Assembly (NCBI GenBank): GCA_029204225.1
Contig: CM055105.1
Coordinates: 51,427,680-51,491,679 of the forward strand
DNA from: Diphasiastrum complanatum
Taxonomy: Eukaryota > Streptophyta > Lycopodiopsida > Lycopodiales > Lycopodiaceae
Length of the DNA stretch: 64,000 nt
Direction: 5' to 3'
Both the position numbers and the translations under genes were made by a program. The notes under the pieces were generated by a model that made no database searches, had not been told where the DNA came from, and saw only the letters and a program-made list of their open reading frames with translations. Below, piece by piece: positions 22,371 to 33,462 of the stretch (positions within the stretch are counted from its first letter, which is position 1; each line of letters starts with the position of its first letter).

Positions 22371-24189
22371 GACAAACACCTTTCATTCCATACTTTAGAA
22401 TTCAAAGGGACCTCATTACAAAACTCAGCAAATGAAGTACAAAATGTACCCCCCTTTCCAACTTTCCTTTCCTTGTCCACAAAAATGAGCATTGATAGCT
22501 CCATCTTTGCTCTTGTGGCTCTCCTTTGGAATAGTTGAAGCTCTTGGATTTTGCTCCTCCTCTCAACCATATCTTTGCCAATATGATTCTTATAGGATTC
22601 ATCATTAAATATTACAAATATTGTGGCTCTACCATTGCTCTTTGTGCTAGCAAATTGTACATCCAAATGAATCAACTTAAGAGGGTGAGTGGACTTAGTG
22701 ATAGTGTTAGAGAAATACAACCTATGTTCTTTAGCCAAAGCACATGCTTCACAAACCATTTCCTCTTTTTCCATGGATATTAGAAGGCCTAGAGCAAGCT
22801 CCTCCTTGCACATGACTTCCATAGACTTGGTGTTGATGTGACCAAGCCTCTTTAACCACAAATCATTTGTGGTCATCTTGTCCTCCTTGGCTACTATCAC
22901 AAATTGGTTAGGATCTACAAAAGCATCAAGCTTAAACAACCTCCCAAACCTTCTTCCTCTTTCTATGATCTTCCCATTCTTCTTGATGTTGCATACATTA
23001 GTAGAGAACTCCACAATGAAACCATGATCTAAAAGTTGGCCAACACTAAGCAAATTCTTAGTGATGCTAGGAATGAAGAGAACACCATCTATCTTAGTCT
23101 TCTTGGAGGATTCTAAGCATAAGGGAATGGATCCCACACCTTCAACTTTACATTCATGATCATTTGCTGTAAAAATGGACTTTATAGGTCCTACATAAGA
23201 TGTGAGTTGAGAGAAATACCCCCTTTTATCCGACATGTGGGAGCTAGCCCCACTATCTATCCACCAAGGATCTTCACCTTTGACATTTGATGATGAAAAG
23301 GTTGACATCATGAGTTTGTCCTCATGATAGCTCTCTTCCTCTTGTTCAATGCTGGCTTGGCTTTGATCTTGCTTCCTCTTGAAGCATTTCGAGGCATAAT
23401 GCCCCATCTTGCTACAATAGTAGCACTTTATCTTAGATTTGTCCTTCTTGGGCTTGACTTGTGATGATGAAAATGTGGGTTTTCCTTGATCTCCATCCTT
23501 TGCTTGCTCCCTTTTGAATGCTCCTCCCTTAGTCTTTGATTTGCCTTTGCTCTTTAAGAAGAAGGCTTTGTCATCACCATCATTGATGGAGAGCCTCTCC
23601 ATCCTTGATTTGATATGAGCCTTCCTACTCTCCTCGGCCATCAACACACTTTGAAGGTCTTCAATTGTAGGCAAGTTTCCCATGATGGCATAGCTTTGGA
23701 CAAGGTTAGTAAAATCACTACATAAGCCATTCAAAACTATTTGCACAAGCTAACTCTCTTTAATAGGTTCACCAACATAAGTAAGCTCTTTGTTCAAATC
23801 TTTTACTCTCAAACAAATTGATGTCCACTCTCACTCCTCCCCTGGAAGCATTGAAGAACTTGGTTCTTGAGGGAAAGTAACCTTGAGGTATTCTTGGACT
23901 CATAGATCTTTTGAAGAGTCTCCCAAGTCTCTTGGGCTGAGGTACATGCTCATACTTCTTTGAGCAAATCATTTGCAACATTCATCTTAATACAGTGGAG
24001 TGCAAGCTTGCACCTTCTCTTGTATTTAGTTGCTTCTTGTGGATGGATTGGCTCATCTTCCTCTCCATTCACAATATCCATCAAATCTTGCATGATAAGG
24101 ATGGATTCCATTCTTAACTTCCAAATTGAATAATTTGAAGAGTTCCATTTATCACTAGAATCCAAAAGATAGGCACTTATGGATGTCAT
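22371..24189 (-). pseudogene. F1 gag-pol remnant (gag, protease, start of integrase)
   Basis: The gag start is probably the Met at 24187-24189 (MTSISAYLLDSSDKW). The frame breaks between about 23750 and 23950. A long frame, 22361-23746, then carries the rest of gag with zinc knuckle CYYCSKMGHYASKC, protease WWIDSGASSHMS, GAG-pre-integrase and the first integrase residues up to FVIFNDES. There the integrase core is deleted and the frame jumps to the RRATRAKMELS text that normally precedes RT. Catalytic DNGG and Glu motifs of integrase are absent. The type H solo LTR and the non-RT module follow. Confidence 0.85.
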
Positions 24190-24939
24190 CTTCAATGATA
24201 AGGAGATAGATTCAAAGAAACAAGATAGATTGTACAAGATATGATCACTACTAGCTATCCCACTCTCTTTGGGACTTGAGATGAATCACTCTCTTATTTC
24301 TCAACAAGATCTAAGGTGATCTTGAGCTTGATCTATCTTCAAGATCCAAACTAGATCCAAACTTACTATAGATTTGATCAAACTAGTCTCCTCCTTGATG
24401 TCGACTTCACAAGAAGGGTGAACCCACCTATACTGAACCAAAAGCACTTTATAACACACAAATGTCTTACAAATAAAGCCTCTTAAATTCAGGTTGAATT
24501 ACATTGACATATTCAATCACAAACCTATCCAAAACTGAGTAGAATAGAAACACAAATTTTACTAGTTTTGCATTTCTAGATGAAAAACTCATCAAAACAC
24601 TTGATCTGAACCTAAGAACAACCTAATTAAGCTAATCCAAACTTCTAAAGAGTGGTGGCATTCAAATCCTTATGAAAATCTCTACTAGGAGACATGTACT
24701 CCAAGATTCAGCTCATAAGAACTTTCTAATTTGGTTTGGTTGAATGGAAATGGGTCAATCTCAGTTCCTGTAGCTATAACTCAGCAAAACAAGGTACCTT
24801 TGATCTATTATCACTCAAATGAAACCAAATTTAAAGGTACAATCACTAGATTAGCAACTAATATCAAGAGCAAAGCTAATACTACTCAAATCTAGGATCA
24901 AAACTTGAGAAAATCAAATTTAAAGCTCACTTTTGATTA
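24190..24939 (-). other. F1 leader
   Basis: About 750 bp without a coding frame between gag and PBS. Confidence 0.75.
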
Positions 24940-24953
24940 GGATCTGATACCAT
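24940..24953 (-). other. F1 primer binding site
   Basis: The reverse complement reads TGGTATCAGATCCT: a match to initiator-Met tRNA with an altered tail. Confidence 0.88.
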
Positions 24954-25341
24954 GACAAAATTTTACAACAAATTAAATCCCAATCAATCCTAAAAGTGAT
25001 GGAGGATGCACAAATAAAAGATCTAGATCCAAACTATGAGCTAGAATCAAGACTAATTATTAAAACTAGCAAATTTGGCATTTAACTCTGCATTAGGTAC
25101 ATAGATTTGATCAACTGAACCAAAGTACAACAAGCTTCTCAGACCTATAAACAAGTTTGTCACCTTCCAATCCAAGCAATTAATGCATAAAAACACTCAC
25201 ATCCAATAGCTAGAACTCGCCACTAAAAGACAATGATGATAGAAGTGGAAAAACTCGCTTTTTCATGATTTTGGATGGAAATCCCATCATACATTTATAC
25301 TTTTCAAGCTCATATCTGAGCATATTAGGGCACCTCTGAAC
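24954..25341 (-). repeat. F1 5' LTR, inner part
   Basis: TGACAAAATTTTACAAC on the plus strand, interrupted by E1 at 25347 and resumed at 29463. Confidence 0.85.
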
Positions 25342-25346
25342 TATCA

Positions 25347-26027
25347 TGTTAAAAATTCACAATTCTAGCTTGATTAGTTTTGGTCATATAACTTGTAAAT
25401 AGTTAGATGGTCATGATGTGGCTTGTCACACGTGCCAAATAGCATAGGATTCCATTCATAAGGATGTTCTCAAGTAGACCTAAGTGTTAGAACCTTTGGA
25501 ATGAGTCCAAATTATGCTTAGATACAAGGGAGAAAAAATAGGAGCTATTTTTGGTAATTTTTGCATTGTTGAGGGATCTCCAAGATTCAACCCTAACTTG
25601 GTAGGGATGAAAGATCCACCAAAATTAACATTAGGGATAGGTTTAGGGCTACTCATACCTGCCCAAAACCGTGATGGATCATGTATATATAGGTGATGAT
25701 ATCTCACCAAAATCAATCAAGCAATTTCATGTTTTTTCTCTCATAATGGTGCAATTGCTCTCTATGTTCATAATTGTTTGAGTACTTGTGATTACTAATG
25801 ATTATAGGATTGAATGTAGGTCTGGTGTACAGTACTCAGACTGTGGGAGGCCGTACTTTCACACGTGTGAAGCCTTCTTCAAGGATTTGGGCCATTTAGT
25901 GAGGTTCAAGCATAGATTTTTGATGGATTTTGATGGTTCAACTTGTGCTAATCTTATGAAATCATAATCTATTGTTTCCCTCATCATTTCAAGTGCTTTA
26001 GGATCCTTATTTGCTGTAATTTTTACA
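25347..26027 (+). repeat. E1 5' LTR (681 bp)
   Basis: TGTTAAAAATTCAC...TTTTTACA. Contains a TATA-like TATATATAGG near 25684 and TTCACACGTGTGAA at 25858-25871, preceded by CCGTAC. Confidence 0.9.
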
Positions 26028-26040
26028 TGGTATCAGAGTC
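26028..26040 (+). other. E1 primer binding site
   Basis: TGGTATCAGAGTC adjoins the LTR end: initiator-Met type with one mismatch near the tail. Confidence 0.92.
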
Positions 26041-26840
26041 TAAAGCCTGAAATGAGATGAATCCTTGGTTTTCATTCAATTTGATCACAATTTTTGATCT
26101 AAATCTTGTGTAGATTGGATCTTAGCATCTAGTATTGATTCTAGAACTCAAAAAGTGAGTCAAATACATTGGAGATTGGTGTTGTGTGACTTCATTTGCA
26201 GGTGTTTAGGTGTCTAAAACTAGAGGCAAAGTTGAATTCAATTCACATTACCAAGATAGCAAGTTTTGCTTGCTCCAAGCATTCACTTCTAAGCGAGTTT
26301 TGGAGGTGATTTCATAGAGGAGGCTTTCTAGCATTCAAGGAGAGGGAAGATCAGAGTTTTGGGGACTCTTCAAGGCTGTTCTAAGGTGTAGTAGACACCT
26401 TCTAAAGTGATTTAGGTTCAGTCCAACCATTGCTTGACTTATACACCAAATTAGATCAATTTTTCATCAATTTTGATCATTTTTTGCTTGTGATTGGATA
26501 GTAGATTGTGTTGCATCCTCATTAAGTTCCATTTAGATCTCTTACAAGTGATTTTGAAAGTATATTAGGTTGCTGAAATTCACTCTTGATCAGATCATTT
26601 GGAAGCTTTAATGTTCTTTATAGAAAGAGGGGCAATTCTACTAGTATTGTCTACTTCAATCAAGCAAGTGCATTGTTTCTAGTATTCTATGATTTGATTT
26701 TGTTAGAGATCATTCTTAGATCTTTATAGGAAGTCTATTACTGATCTTTTCAGGTCCCTAAGAAGTGGGATAAGGTAGACCTTCAATCAAATCAATAGAA
26801 GTAACCTTCATTTGTGTCAAGTCCTTGATTAGGAGACTAG
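26041..26840 (+). other. E1 leader
   Basis: About 800 bp with no convincing frame. Part of it recurs inverted at 46820-47353 in E2. Confidence 0.8.
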
Positions 26841-29219
26841 ATGGCATCTATAAATGCATATCTTTTGGATACTAATGAAAGGCTCAACAAAACTAGCTAT
26901 TCCATATGGAAAGTTAGAATGGAATCCATCATGATCATGCAAGATCTGATGGAAATTGTAAATGGTAAGGAGGGTGAACCTATTCATCCTCAAGAAAAAG
27001 CCAAATACATCAAGAGGTGCAATGTTGCACTACATTGGATAAAAATGAATGTTGCAAATGAACTCTTAAGAGAGGTAGGAGATTGCACTTCAGCTCAAGA
27101 TGCTTGGGAGACTTTGCAAATGTCTATGAATCAAAAACCAAACTAGAATTTTAGCTTTGAAGATCAAATCTATAGAAGCTATCAAAAGAAAGGAGAGAGT
27201 GCACATACTTTTGTCCTAAGAGTAAAGGAATTGAACAAAGAGCTAGCCTTTATAGGTGACCCTATCAAGGATGAAGAGCTTGTTCAACTCATATTGAATG
27301 GGCTAAGCTTTGAATTTGACAATTTGGTTCAGGGATATGCAATTTTGGGTAAGCTACCCATACTTGAAGAACTCCAAGGCACACTCATGGCCGAGGAATC
27401 AAGAAGGAGCCAAATGCAAGAGAGGATGGATAGGCTTTCCATCCAAGGTGGAGATGACCAAGATCTCTTCACCAAAGGCAAAGGCAAGTCCAAAGGCAAA
27501 GGATCAACATTCAAGAAGTCTACAAAGCTTGATAATCAAGAAGGACCCTCAAAGGCATCTCCATCAACCACCAAAGTCAAGAAGGACAAATCAAAGGTGA
27601 AGTGCTACTATTGTAGCAAGATGGGGCATTATGCCTCGGAATGCTTTAAGAGGAAGCAAGATCAAAGCCAAGCCAACATTAGCAAAGAGGAAGGAGAAGA
27701 TCCTTGGTGGATTGACTCGGGTGCTAGTTCACACATGACTAGTAAAAGGGAGTTTTTCTCTTCTCTCTTATCTTATGATGGACCTATAAAGTCTATCTAT
27801 ACAGCAAATGATGAAGCTTGTAAGATTGAAGGAGTTGGTAGCATTCCCCTTTGCTTAGGATCTTCCAAAAAGATCAACATAGAAGGTGTTTTGTACATTC
27901 CTACGATAACAAAGAATCTACTAAGTGTTGGCCAAATGGTAGACGATGGTTTCAATGTTGACTTTGCTTCAAATGAATGTTTCATCAAGAAGAAGGGTAA
28001 GATAGTGGCTAAGGGCACTAGACTTGGAAAACTTTATAAGTTGGATGCATTTGTGGATACTAATGATGTCATGTTGGCCGAGAAGAGCAAGATATCTACC
28101 TTTACTTTATGGCACAAAAGACTTGGACATGTCAACTCGGGTTCCGTGGAGGCTATGATCAAGGAGGAGTATGCTTTAGGCCTACCAAGGTCTATTGGGA
28201 AGGAAGACAAGGTTTGTGAAGCTTGTGCCTTATCCAAGGCACATAAGAAGGTGTTTCCTAACTCCATCACAAAGTCATCTCATCCTCTTGAACTCATACA
28301 CTCGGATGTGCACATTGCTAGCACCAAATCTAATGGAGGTTCATCCATGTTTTTAACTTTCATTGATGACTACTCAAGATATTGTTGGGTGTTCTTACTT
28401 TCCTTCAAGTCTCAAGTATTTGATACTTTTGTAAAGTTCAATTTGTTTGTGGAAAAGCATCATAATCATAGCATCAAGATTCTTAGAAGTGACAATGGTG
28501 GAGAATTCATCTCCAATGAGTTCAAGGCCTTTTGTGAGGAAGAAGGGATCAAGAAAGAGACTTCTTGTCCTTACACTCCTCAACAAAATGGAGTTGCTGA
28601 AAGAAGGAATAGAACATTATGTGAATGTTCTAAGGCTTTAAGATTAGATGCTTGTTTGCCCAAATCCTTTTGGGGTGAGTCTCTTGTATGTGCAAACTAC
28701 TTGATGAATAGGGTGCCTTGCAAAGCAATTGAAGGCAAAACTCCTTATGAGATGTTGTATGGAAAGAAGCCCAATCTTAATCACTTGAAAGTTTTTGGGT
28801 GTATATGTTATGTGCATGTGCCATTGGAAACAAGAACCAAGGAGGATCCATCTTCCACAAGAGGGATCATGCTTGGATATGCAAGCTCAAGCAAGGGCTA
28901 CAAAGTCTATCTCCCATCCTTGAATAAATTTGTTGTTTCAAGGGATGTCATCTTTGATGAACATCGTATGCATATGCTTGAAGAAGGCTCAAGTGCTCCA
29001 ACAATCAAGAAGAAGATGGCCAAGGAGCAAGATCTTGGTTTTGAGGAGGAGCTCATGGAGGAGCAAGCACCAAACCCACCTATCACACCAAGGAGATCTT
29101 CAAGGGCAAAAGTGGAGCCATCAAGGCTCACATATCAAGGCAAAGGACAGCAAGTTGAGGGTATCTCATCCACTTCTGATGCTTTATCTAGTTTTGAAGA
29201 ACCATCTAATGTTGAAGAT
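26841..29219 (+). pseudogene. E1 gag-pol, frameshifted and truncated
   Basis: Starts MASINAYLLDTNERLN. The first frame ends at 27146 because of a small indel in the LQKVYESKN region of gag. The second frame, 27231-29231, resumes gag, zinc knuckle CYYCSKMGHYASEC, protease WWIDSGASSHMT, GAG-pre-integrase, integrase (RSDNGGEF, AERRNRTLCE) and the linker before RT. Compared with E2 a short Ser-rich stretch before the protease is missing. At 29219 pol stops abruptly and the middle of the 3' LTR begins. RT and RNase H are absent. Confidence 0.93.
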
Positions 29220-29457
29220 TGTGATTACTAATGATTATAGGATTGAATGTAGGTCTGGTGTACACTCAGACTGTGGGAGGCCGCACTTTCACACGTGTGA
29301 ATCCTTCTTCAAGGATTTGGGCCATTTAGTGAGGTTCAAGCATAGACATTTGATGGATTTTGATGGTTCAACTTGTGCTAATCTTATGAAATCATAATCT
29401 ATTATTTCCCTCATCATTTCAAGTGTTTTAGGATCCTTATTTGCTGTAATTTTTACA
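29220..29457 (+). repeat. E1 3' LTR remnant
   Basis: The last 238 bp, parallel to 25788-26027. Contains TTCACACGTGTGAA at 29288-29301. Confidence 0.9.
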
Positions 29458-29462
29458 TATCA

Positions 29463-29761
29463 TACCCTAACCATAACATCTAACCTAATAGGTCATTGTA
29501 TCCACCCTAACTTGGGGTCAAGATCTCGAGATCCCAAAACAATGAAAAACATGCTATTTTTAGCTCCTATTTTCTCTCTAGCTTATCAAAGCACTATTTG
29601 GACTCACTCCAAAGGTGCCACTCCTATGCTAGGTTAGGAATGAGACTTACAAAGAGTATCCAATGCTATTTGACACGTGTGACAAGCCACAACATGACCA
29701 TAATACAATTTACAAGCCATATGACGAAAATTAGTCAAGCTAGAATTGTGAAATTTTAACA
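29463..29761 (-). repeat. F1 5' LTR, outer part
   Basis: Continues 25341 after removal of E1 and ends TTTTAACA at the F1 right end. Confidence 0.85.
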
Positions 29762-29766
29762 ATAAG

Positions 29767-29825
29767 GCATAACACAATTAGGGTATAAGATGTGGATAGA
29801 AAATTTAAAAGATGCAATTGGTTTT
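29767..29825. repeat. Repeat G fragment between F1 and solo LTR J
   Basis: GCATAACACAATTAGGGTAT continues the host text broken at 7721. The next part of this unit is found at 49530, after the J/C block. Confidence 0.8.
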
Positions 29826-29830
29826 TATAT

Positions 29831-30112
29831 TGTGCAAAGGGTACAAAAAGGACCAAGAGTGGATCCTAATCTGATCCTCAAGAGGGATTGGTTGTCAGAT
29901 TACTTGATCTATCAATCTACTTCAGATTAAGATCAATCTAGATTAATTCTAGACACAAAATCCTAACAAGAACAATCATTAATTGAAGGTAAGTGTACTT
30001 TATGGTTTCACACGTGTGAAATATTGTCTGAGTACGGACTCCAACCTGAAATCAAGTACACATTGATAGAACCTCAAAACAATCAAAACAAATGTAAACA
30101 AATGGAGAAAAT
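29831..30112 (-). repeat. Solo LTR J, left part
   Basis: Starts TGTGCAAAGG after TATAT (29826-29830). Its other end is at 49529, followed by TATAT, so one LTR of about 830 bp was split by the C block. Contains TTCACACGTGTGAA (30007-30020) followed by GTACGGAC. Orientation was judged from similarity to B LTRs. Confidence 0.8.
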
Positions 30113-30799
30113 TGTGAAAAATTGCCTACATTGGCAAATCTAGCCATGTAGAATATTGTACATTTTGTCAATATTGTTTGTTGGTTACTTGAATGGCCAA
30201 ATGCCACTTGTACATACACACCTAAAGTAGGTTACCACGAGTCAAGAGGAGTGGTTGTGTCTATTTGGTAGTGATTCCTACTTTGTAGGATCTAGACCAT
30301 GATTTATGATGAGATTTGTACCTACCATGCACCTACCAAGCATGACTCTTGGATCTAGGCTAGGGTTTTCACATTAGGGCAAGAAAGCGGAGTCTAATTC
30401 CTTATTACATGCTGGATTTTCACCTAACTTTGCAAAGGAAGTGTGTTTTACTATGTATTTCCATTCTCCATAGTGAGAAGATAGAAACTTTTTGGAGCCT
30501 CAAGGAGAAACTTGAGTTTCCTCTCATTGTATGGTGATTACTCTATTTTTCAATGAAACCCAGCTTTGGCACTTTGTAAACACTGTCTACAGGCTACTAC
30601 AGCCTTATTTCCACACGTGTGGAGTTGGATTAGACTATTTGATCAATGCTTTGATTGTCTCTACTTGTTTCCTATCAAGCTGCTAAACTAGATCTTGTTT
30701 TCTGATGACTAGTTTCTGATAGATTGTTTAACAAGCATACAATCACCTTGTGGATCATTCAAAGATCCATTTATGGTCCTTAGTACTGTACTTTTCACA
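30113..30799 (+). repeat. C1 5' LTR
   Basis: TGTGAAAAATTGCC...CTTTTCACA. Carries the palindrome TCCACACGTGTGGA at 30610-30623, a changed but still symmetric form of TTCACACGTGTGAA. Confidence 0.93.
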
Positions 30800-30813
30800 T
30801 GGTATCAGAGCCA
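30800..30813 (+). other. C1 primer binding site
   Basis: TGGTATCAGAGCCA: a full match to the initiator-Met type. Confidence 0.95.
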
Positions 30814-31430
30814 AGTACAAGGCCATTGATCTGTGTTTGAATCTAATCCAGTTTTAGCAGGTTTTGGTGCAAAAAGCTAGTATTGGAAGGGCGAGCTGGT
30901 ATCCAGGTTTTGGTGAGGGGATTTGATCCCAAACTTTTTCAGGATCAAAATCCGTATTGTTCACACGTGTGGCCATCTCTGAACCAGCATTTAATAACCC
31001 ATATTCATTGGATCATAGAAAATTCATATAGTGTCAGTTTGATGTAATTTTTGGTGCAAATCCTAGGATAAGCTACCAAGATCACTTGCCATTGATTAGT
31101 TTTGAATTTGTTTCATGAAAACGAATTAATCTAGGCTGATTTCAGACCTTCTTAAAGTGGAAACCAGGTCTTGAAAGTACATTAAAGTGAATGAGAGAGA
31201 TAGAGTCAGTTTTGGTCCAAGAATAGCCAAGATTGGCAAGATTTGCTTGAGTGTAGTTTTCATCTCATCTTATCTTCATTCCAGCTTGTGAGGGAGTGAT
31301 AGAACTATGATTACAAATCCATCTGTTGGATTAGAAGTCAACATTTGAGTGAAACACTGCAAGTTAGAAACCTTTGTGAGTTTCAGGTCCAAACAAATCT
31401 ATATCTTGTGTGTAGAATCTTGCTATTAAG
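30814..31430 (+). other. C1 leader
   Basis: About 620 bp, no gene seen. Contains TCCGTATTGTTCACACGTGTGG near 30954, a half-symmetric form of the palindrome. Confidence 0.85.
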
Positions 31431-32004
31431 ATGGGATCAGTGGAAGCCTACCTTCTAGAAGCTAGTGAGAGGTTAAATTCTACCAATTATGCTATTTGGA
31501 AAGTGAGGATGGAGTCACTAATGGTGCTCCAGGATCTTTATGAGTTTCTAATAGATGATGAAGATGAACCTCTAGGTGCACAGGAATTAGTGAGATACAA
31601 GAAGAGGTCTAGGCTTGCACTTCACTATATTAAGATGAATGTAAGCAATGATCTTTTAAGGGAAGTATCATCATGTAAGAGTGCTAAAGAGGCTTGGGAA
31701 TCTTTAAAATCTATCTATGAGTCTAGTAACACTTCGAGGGTTCTCATGCTTAGAAACCAGATTCTACAAAGCATGAAGAGGAGTGATGAGAATGCACAAG
31801 ATTATGTGCTAAGAATCAAGTCTCTTAATAGGGAGTTAGCTTCCATTGGAGAGAAGATTCAAGATAGTGAGCTTGTTCATGTCCTAAATGGTCTAGGGAG
31901 TGGCTTTACAAATTTGGTCCAAAGCTTTGCAATCCAAGACACTTTGCCTACTATAGACAAGCTACACAGTGTATTAGTAACTGAAGAGTGTAGGATGTTG
32001 CATA

Positions 32005-32866
32005 TGTTGAAAATTGTCACTTCTCACTTGACATTGGTTCATGTAAATATTGATCAAACATTAGAATATGTTGATGATATGATTTCACACGTGTGGAGCA
32101 TGTTCCCATGTGTGAACGGATGTACTTTTCATGTTTGTATATATCTAAATTGATTTTGTATCATTCTAGTTAGTGTGAACATGAAATGACTAGTTTTTAG
32201 TCAAGTTGACTAGTCACCTACAAATTAGCTTTTCCTTGCATGTGCATGAGTAAATGCTCCCACATGGCAAGTGGATGTTCACATGTGTGTATAGAGTACT
32301 AGAAGATAAGAGTTGACCATTTTCCTTAGATCCTATTTTGTAGGGAATATTCCTATATTCTAGGAGACTAGCTTTTTGGATTTTAGTCATATTCTAGAAG
32401 GTCAACTATTGGATAAGGATCAAGGATGGATCAAATGGATAGATATGAGTGATGTGGCACTCTTCACACGTGTGAAGGCCTGCTGGACTGTACCAGACTC
32501 ATGGATGTACTTGATCCATAAAAGGATCATCATTTTGCTAAGAAAATTGATGAGACTTTTGCACTCTACACTTTTGTGAGATTTCTAGTCATTTGTCTTG
32601 TGATTTTTATGCATGATTGCTATCTAGTATTATTGTACTTGTTGTTTCAGGTGCAGGCCGTACAGTGGACAGTACTCCACACGTGTGAAGCCGCTCTCAC
32701 TAAAAAATGATGTGTTGATCCATTGCTCTTGCTTAAATCCAAGTGTAGTGAATCTAGATCAAGATCTAATGTGTAGAACTTGATAGATTCATTGATTAAG
32801 CAACCAATAACTCTCTATGATTGTAAAGTACAATCATTATTGTCCTAAAAACTGTAAAATTTATCA
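32005..32866 (+). repeat. B2 5' LTR
   Basis: TGTTGAAAATTGTC...AATTTATCA. Palindrome TTCACACGTGTGAA at 32463-32476. TATATATC near 32136 may serve as TATA box. Confidence 0.95.
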
Positions 32867-32880
32867 TGGTATCAGAGCTA
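32867..32880 (+). other. B2 primer binding site
   Basis: TGGTATCAGAGCTA, initiator-Met type, adjacent to the LTR. Confidence 0.95.
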
Positions 32881-33462
32881 AGTAAGAGAGTGATCATTGA
32901 ATCATAAATCTTGTAAAGATCATTGGCAAAATTTGTTTTTTGGCCAATACTAGTGAGGGCGAGTTCTTCTAGAGTGATAGCTTGTAATCATTTGGATCAA
33001 AACGACTTGGAGGCTGTGTATGTACTTTTCACACGTGTGAAACCGTACAGCAACTTTCAATTCAAGTTACTTTGTGTTTTTTGGTCCCAAAATCACAATA
33101 CTAGTTCATTTTTGGTGCTTTTTGAAGCATAGTATTGATCTAGATTCATTCTAACTAATGCCTATGACCAAATAGTGTTTTGGATCATTGAAGCATTTCT
33201 TTTTAGAGTCTAAGATCAGATCTAAGAGGCTGATTTGTTCAGATCCTTAGTTGAAGTGAAATCTCTAAGAAAAGTGTAAAGCAATTTTTTTTGTGAGAAT
33301 GAAAGCTAGAAATTTTTGGTAAGATCTTTGAGTATCATTCAAGCTTGTGTGTTAGTTTGATAGAGACAAGCCTATAGGCATTCTAGTAAGCTTTAGGCCA
33401 CTTCATAGATCTTTTAAAATTCAAAAATCTTTGTGATTTTTAAAAAGAGCATTCATTCTAAA
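32881..33462 (+). other. B2 leader
   Basis: Untranslated. Contains TTCACACGTGTGAA at 33028-33041 between AGTAC-type text and CCGTAC. Closely follows the B1 leader. Confidence 0.85.

Larger units (their letters stand above)
25347..29457 (+). mobile_element. Copia element E1 with large 3' deletion
   Basis: Inserted in the F1 5' LTR with target duplication TATCA (25342-25346 and 29458-29462). The 5' LTR is complete. The 3' part of pol and the first two thirds of the 3' LTR are missing. Because both outer ends and the target duplication survive, the deletion came after insertion. Confidence 0.92.
7727..29761 (-). mobile_element. Old copia-type element F1, split by B1 and E1
   Basis: Outer ends are TGACAAAATTTTAC on the left and TTTTAACA on the right. 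The flanks GTAGG (7722-7726) and ATAAG (29762-29766) each differ by one base from GTAAG in undisturbed copies of repeat G, so they are a decayed target duplication. After B1 and E1 are removed the LTRs are about 677 and 687 bp. The PBS is at 24940-24953 and the polypurine tract lies next to 20587. The element lacks reverse transcriptase and cannot be autonomous. Confidence 0.85.

Noticed and set aside
22361-22605. Separate gene in the F1 linker region
   Set aside because: It matches the linker that precedes RT in related copia elements, so it is pol remnant.
25514-25716. Overlapping open frames on both strands in the E1 LTR
   Set aside because: Short, inside the LTR promoter region, with no motif.
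32923-33132. 69-codon frame in the B2 leader (also 19264-19473 in B1)
   Set aside because: Upstream frame in a leader; two recent copies cannot show selection.
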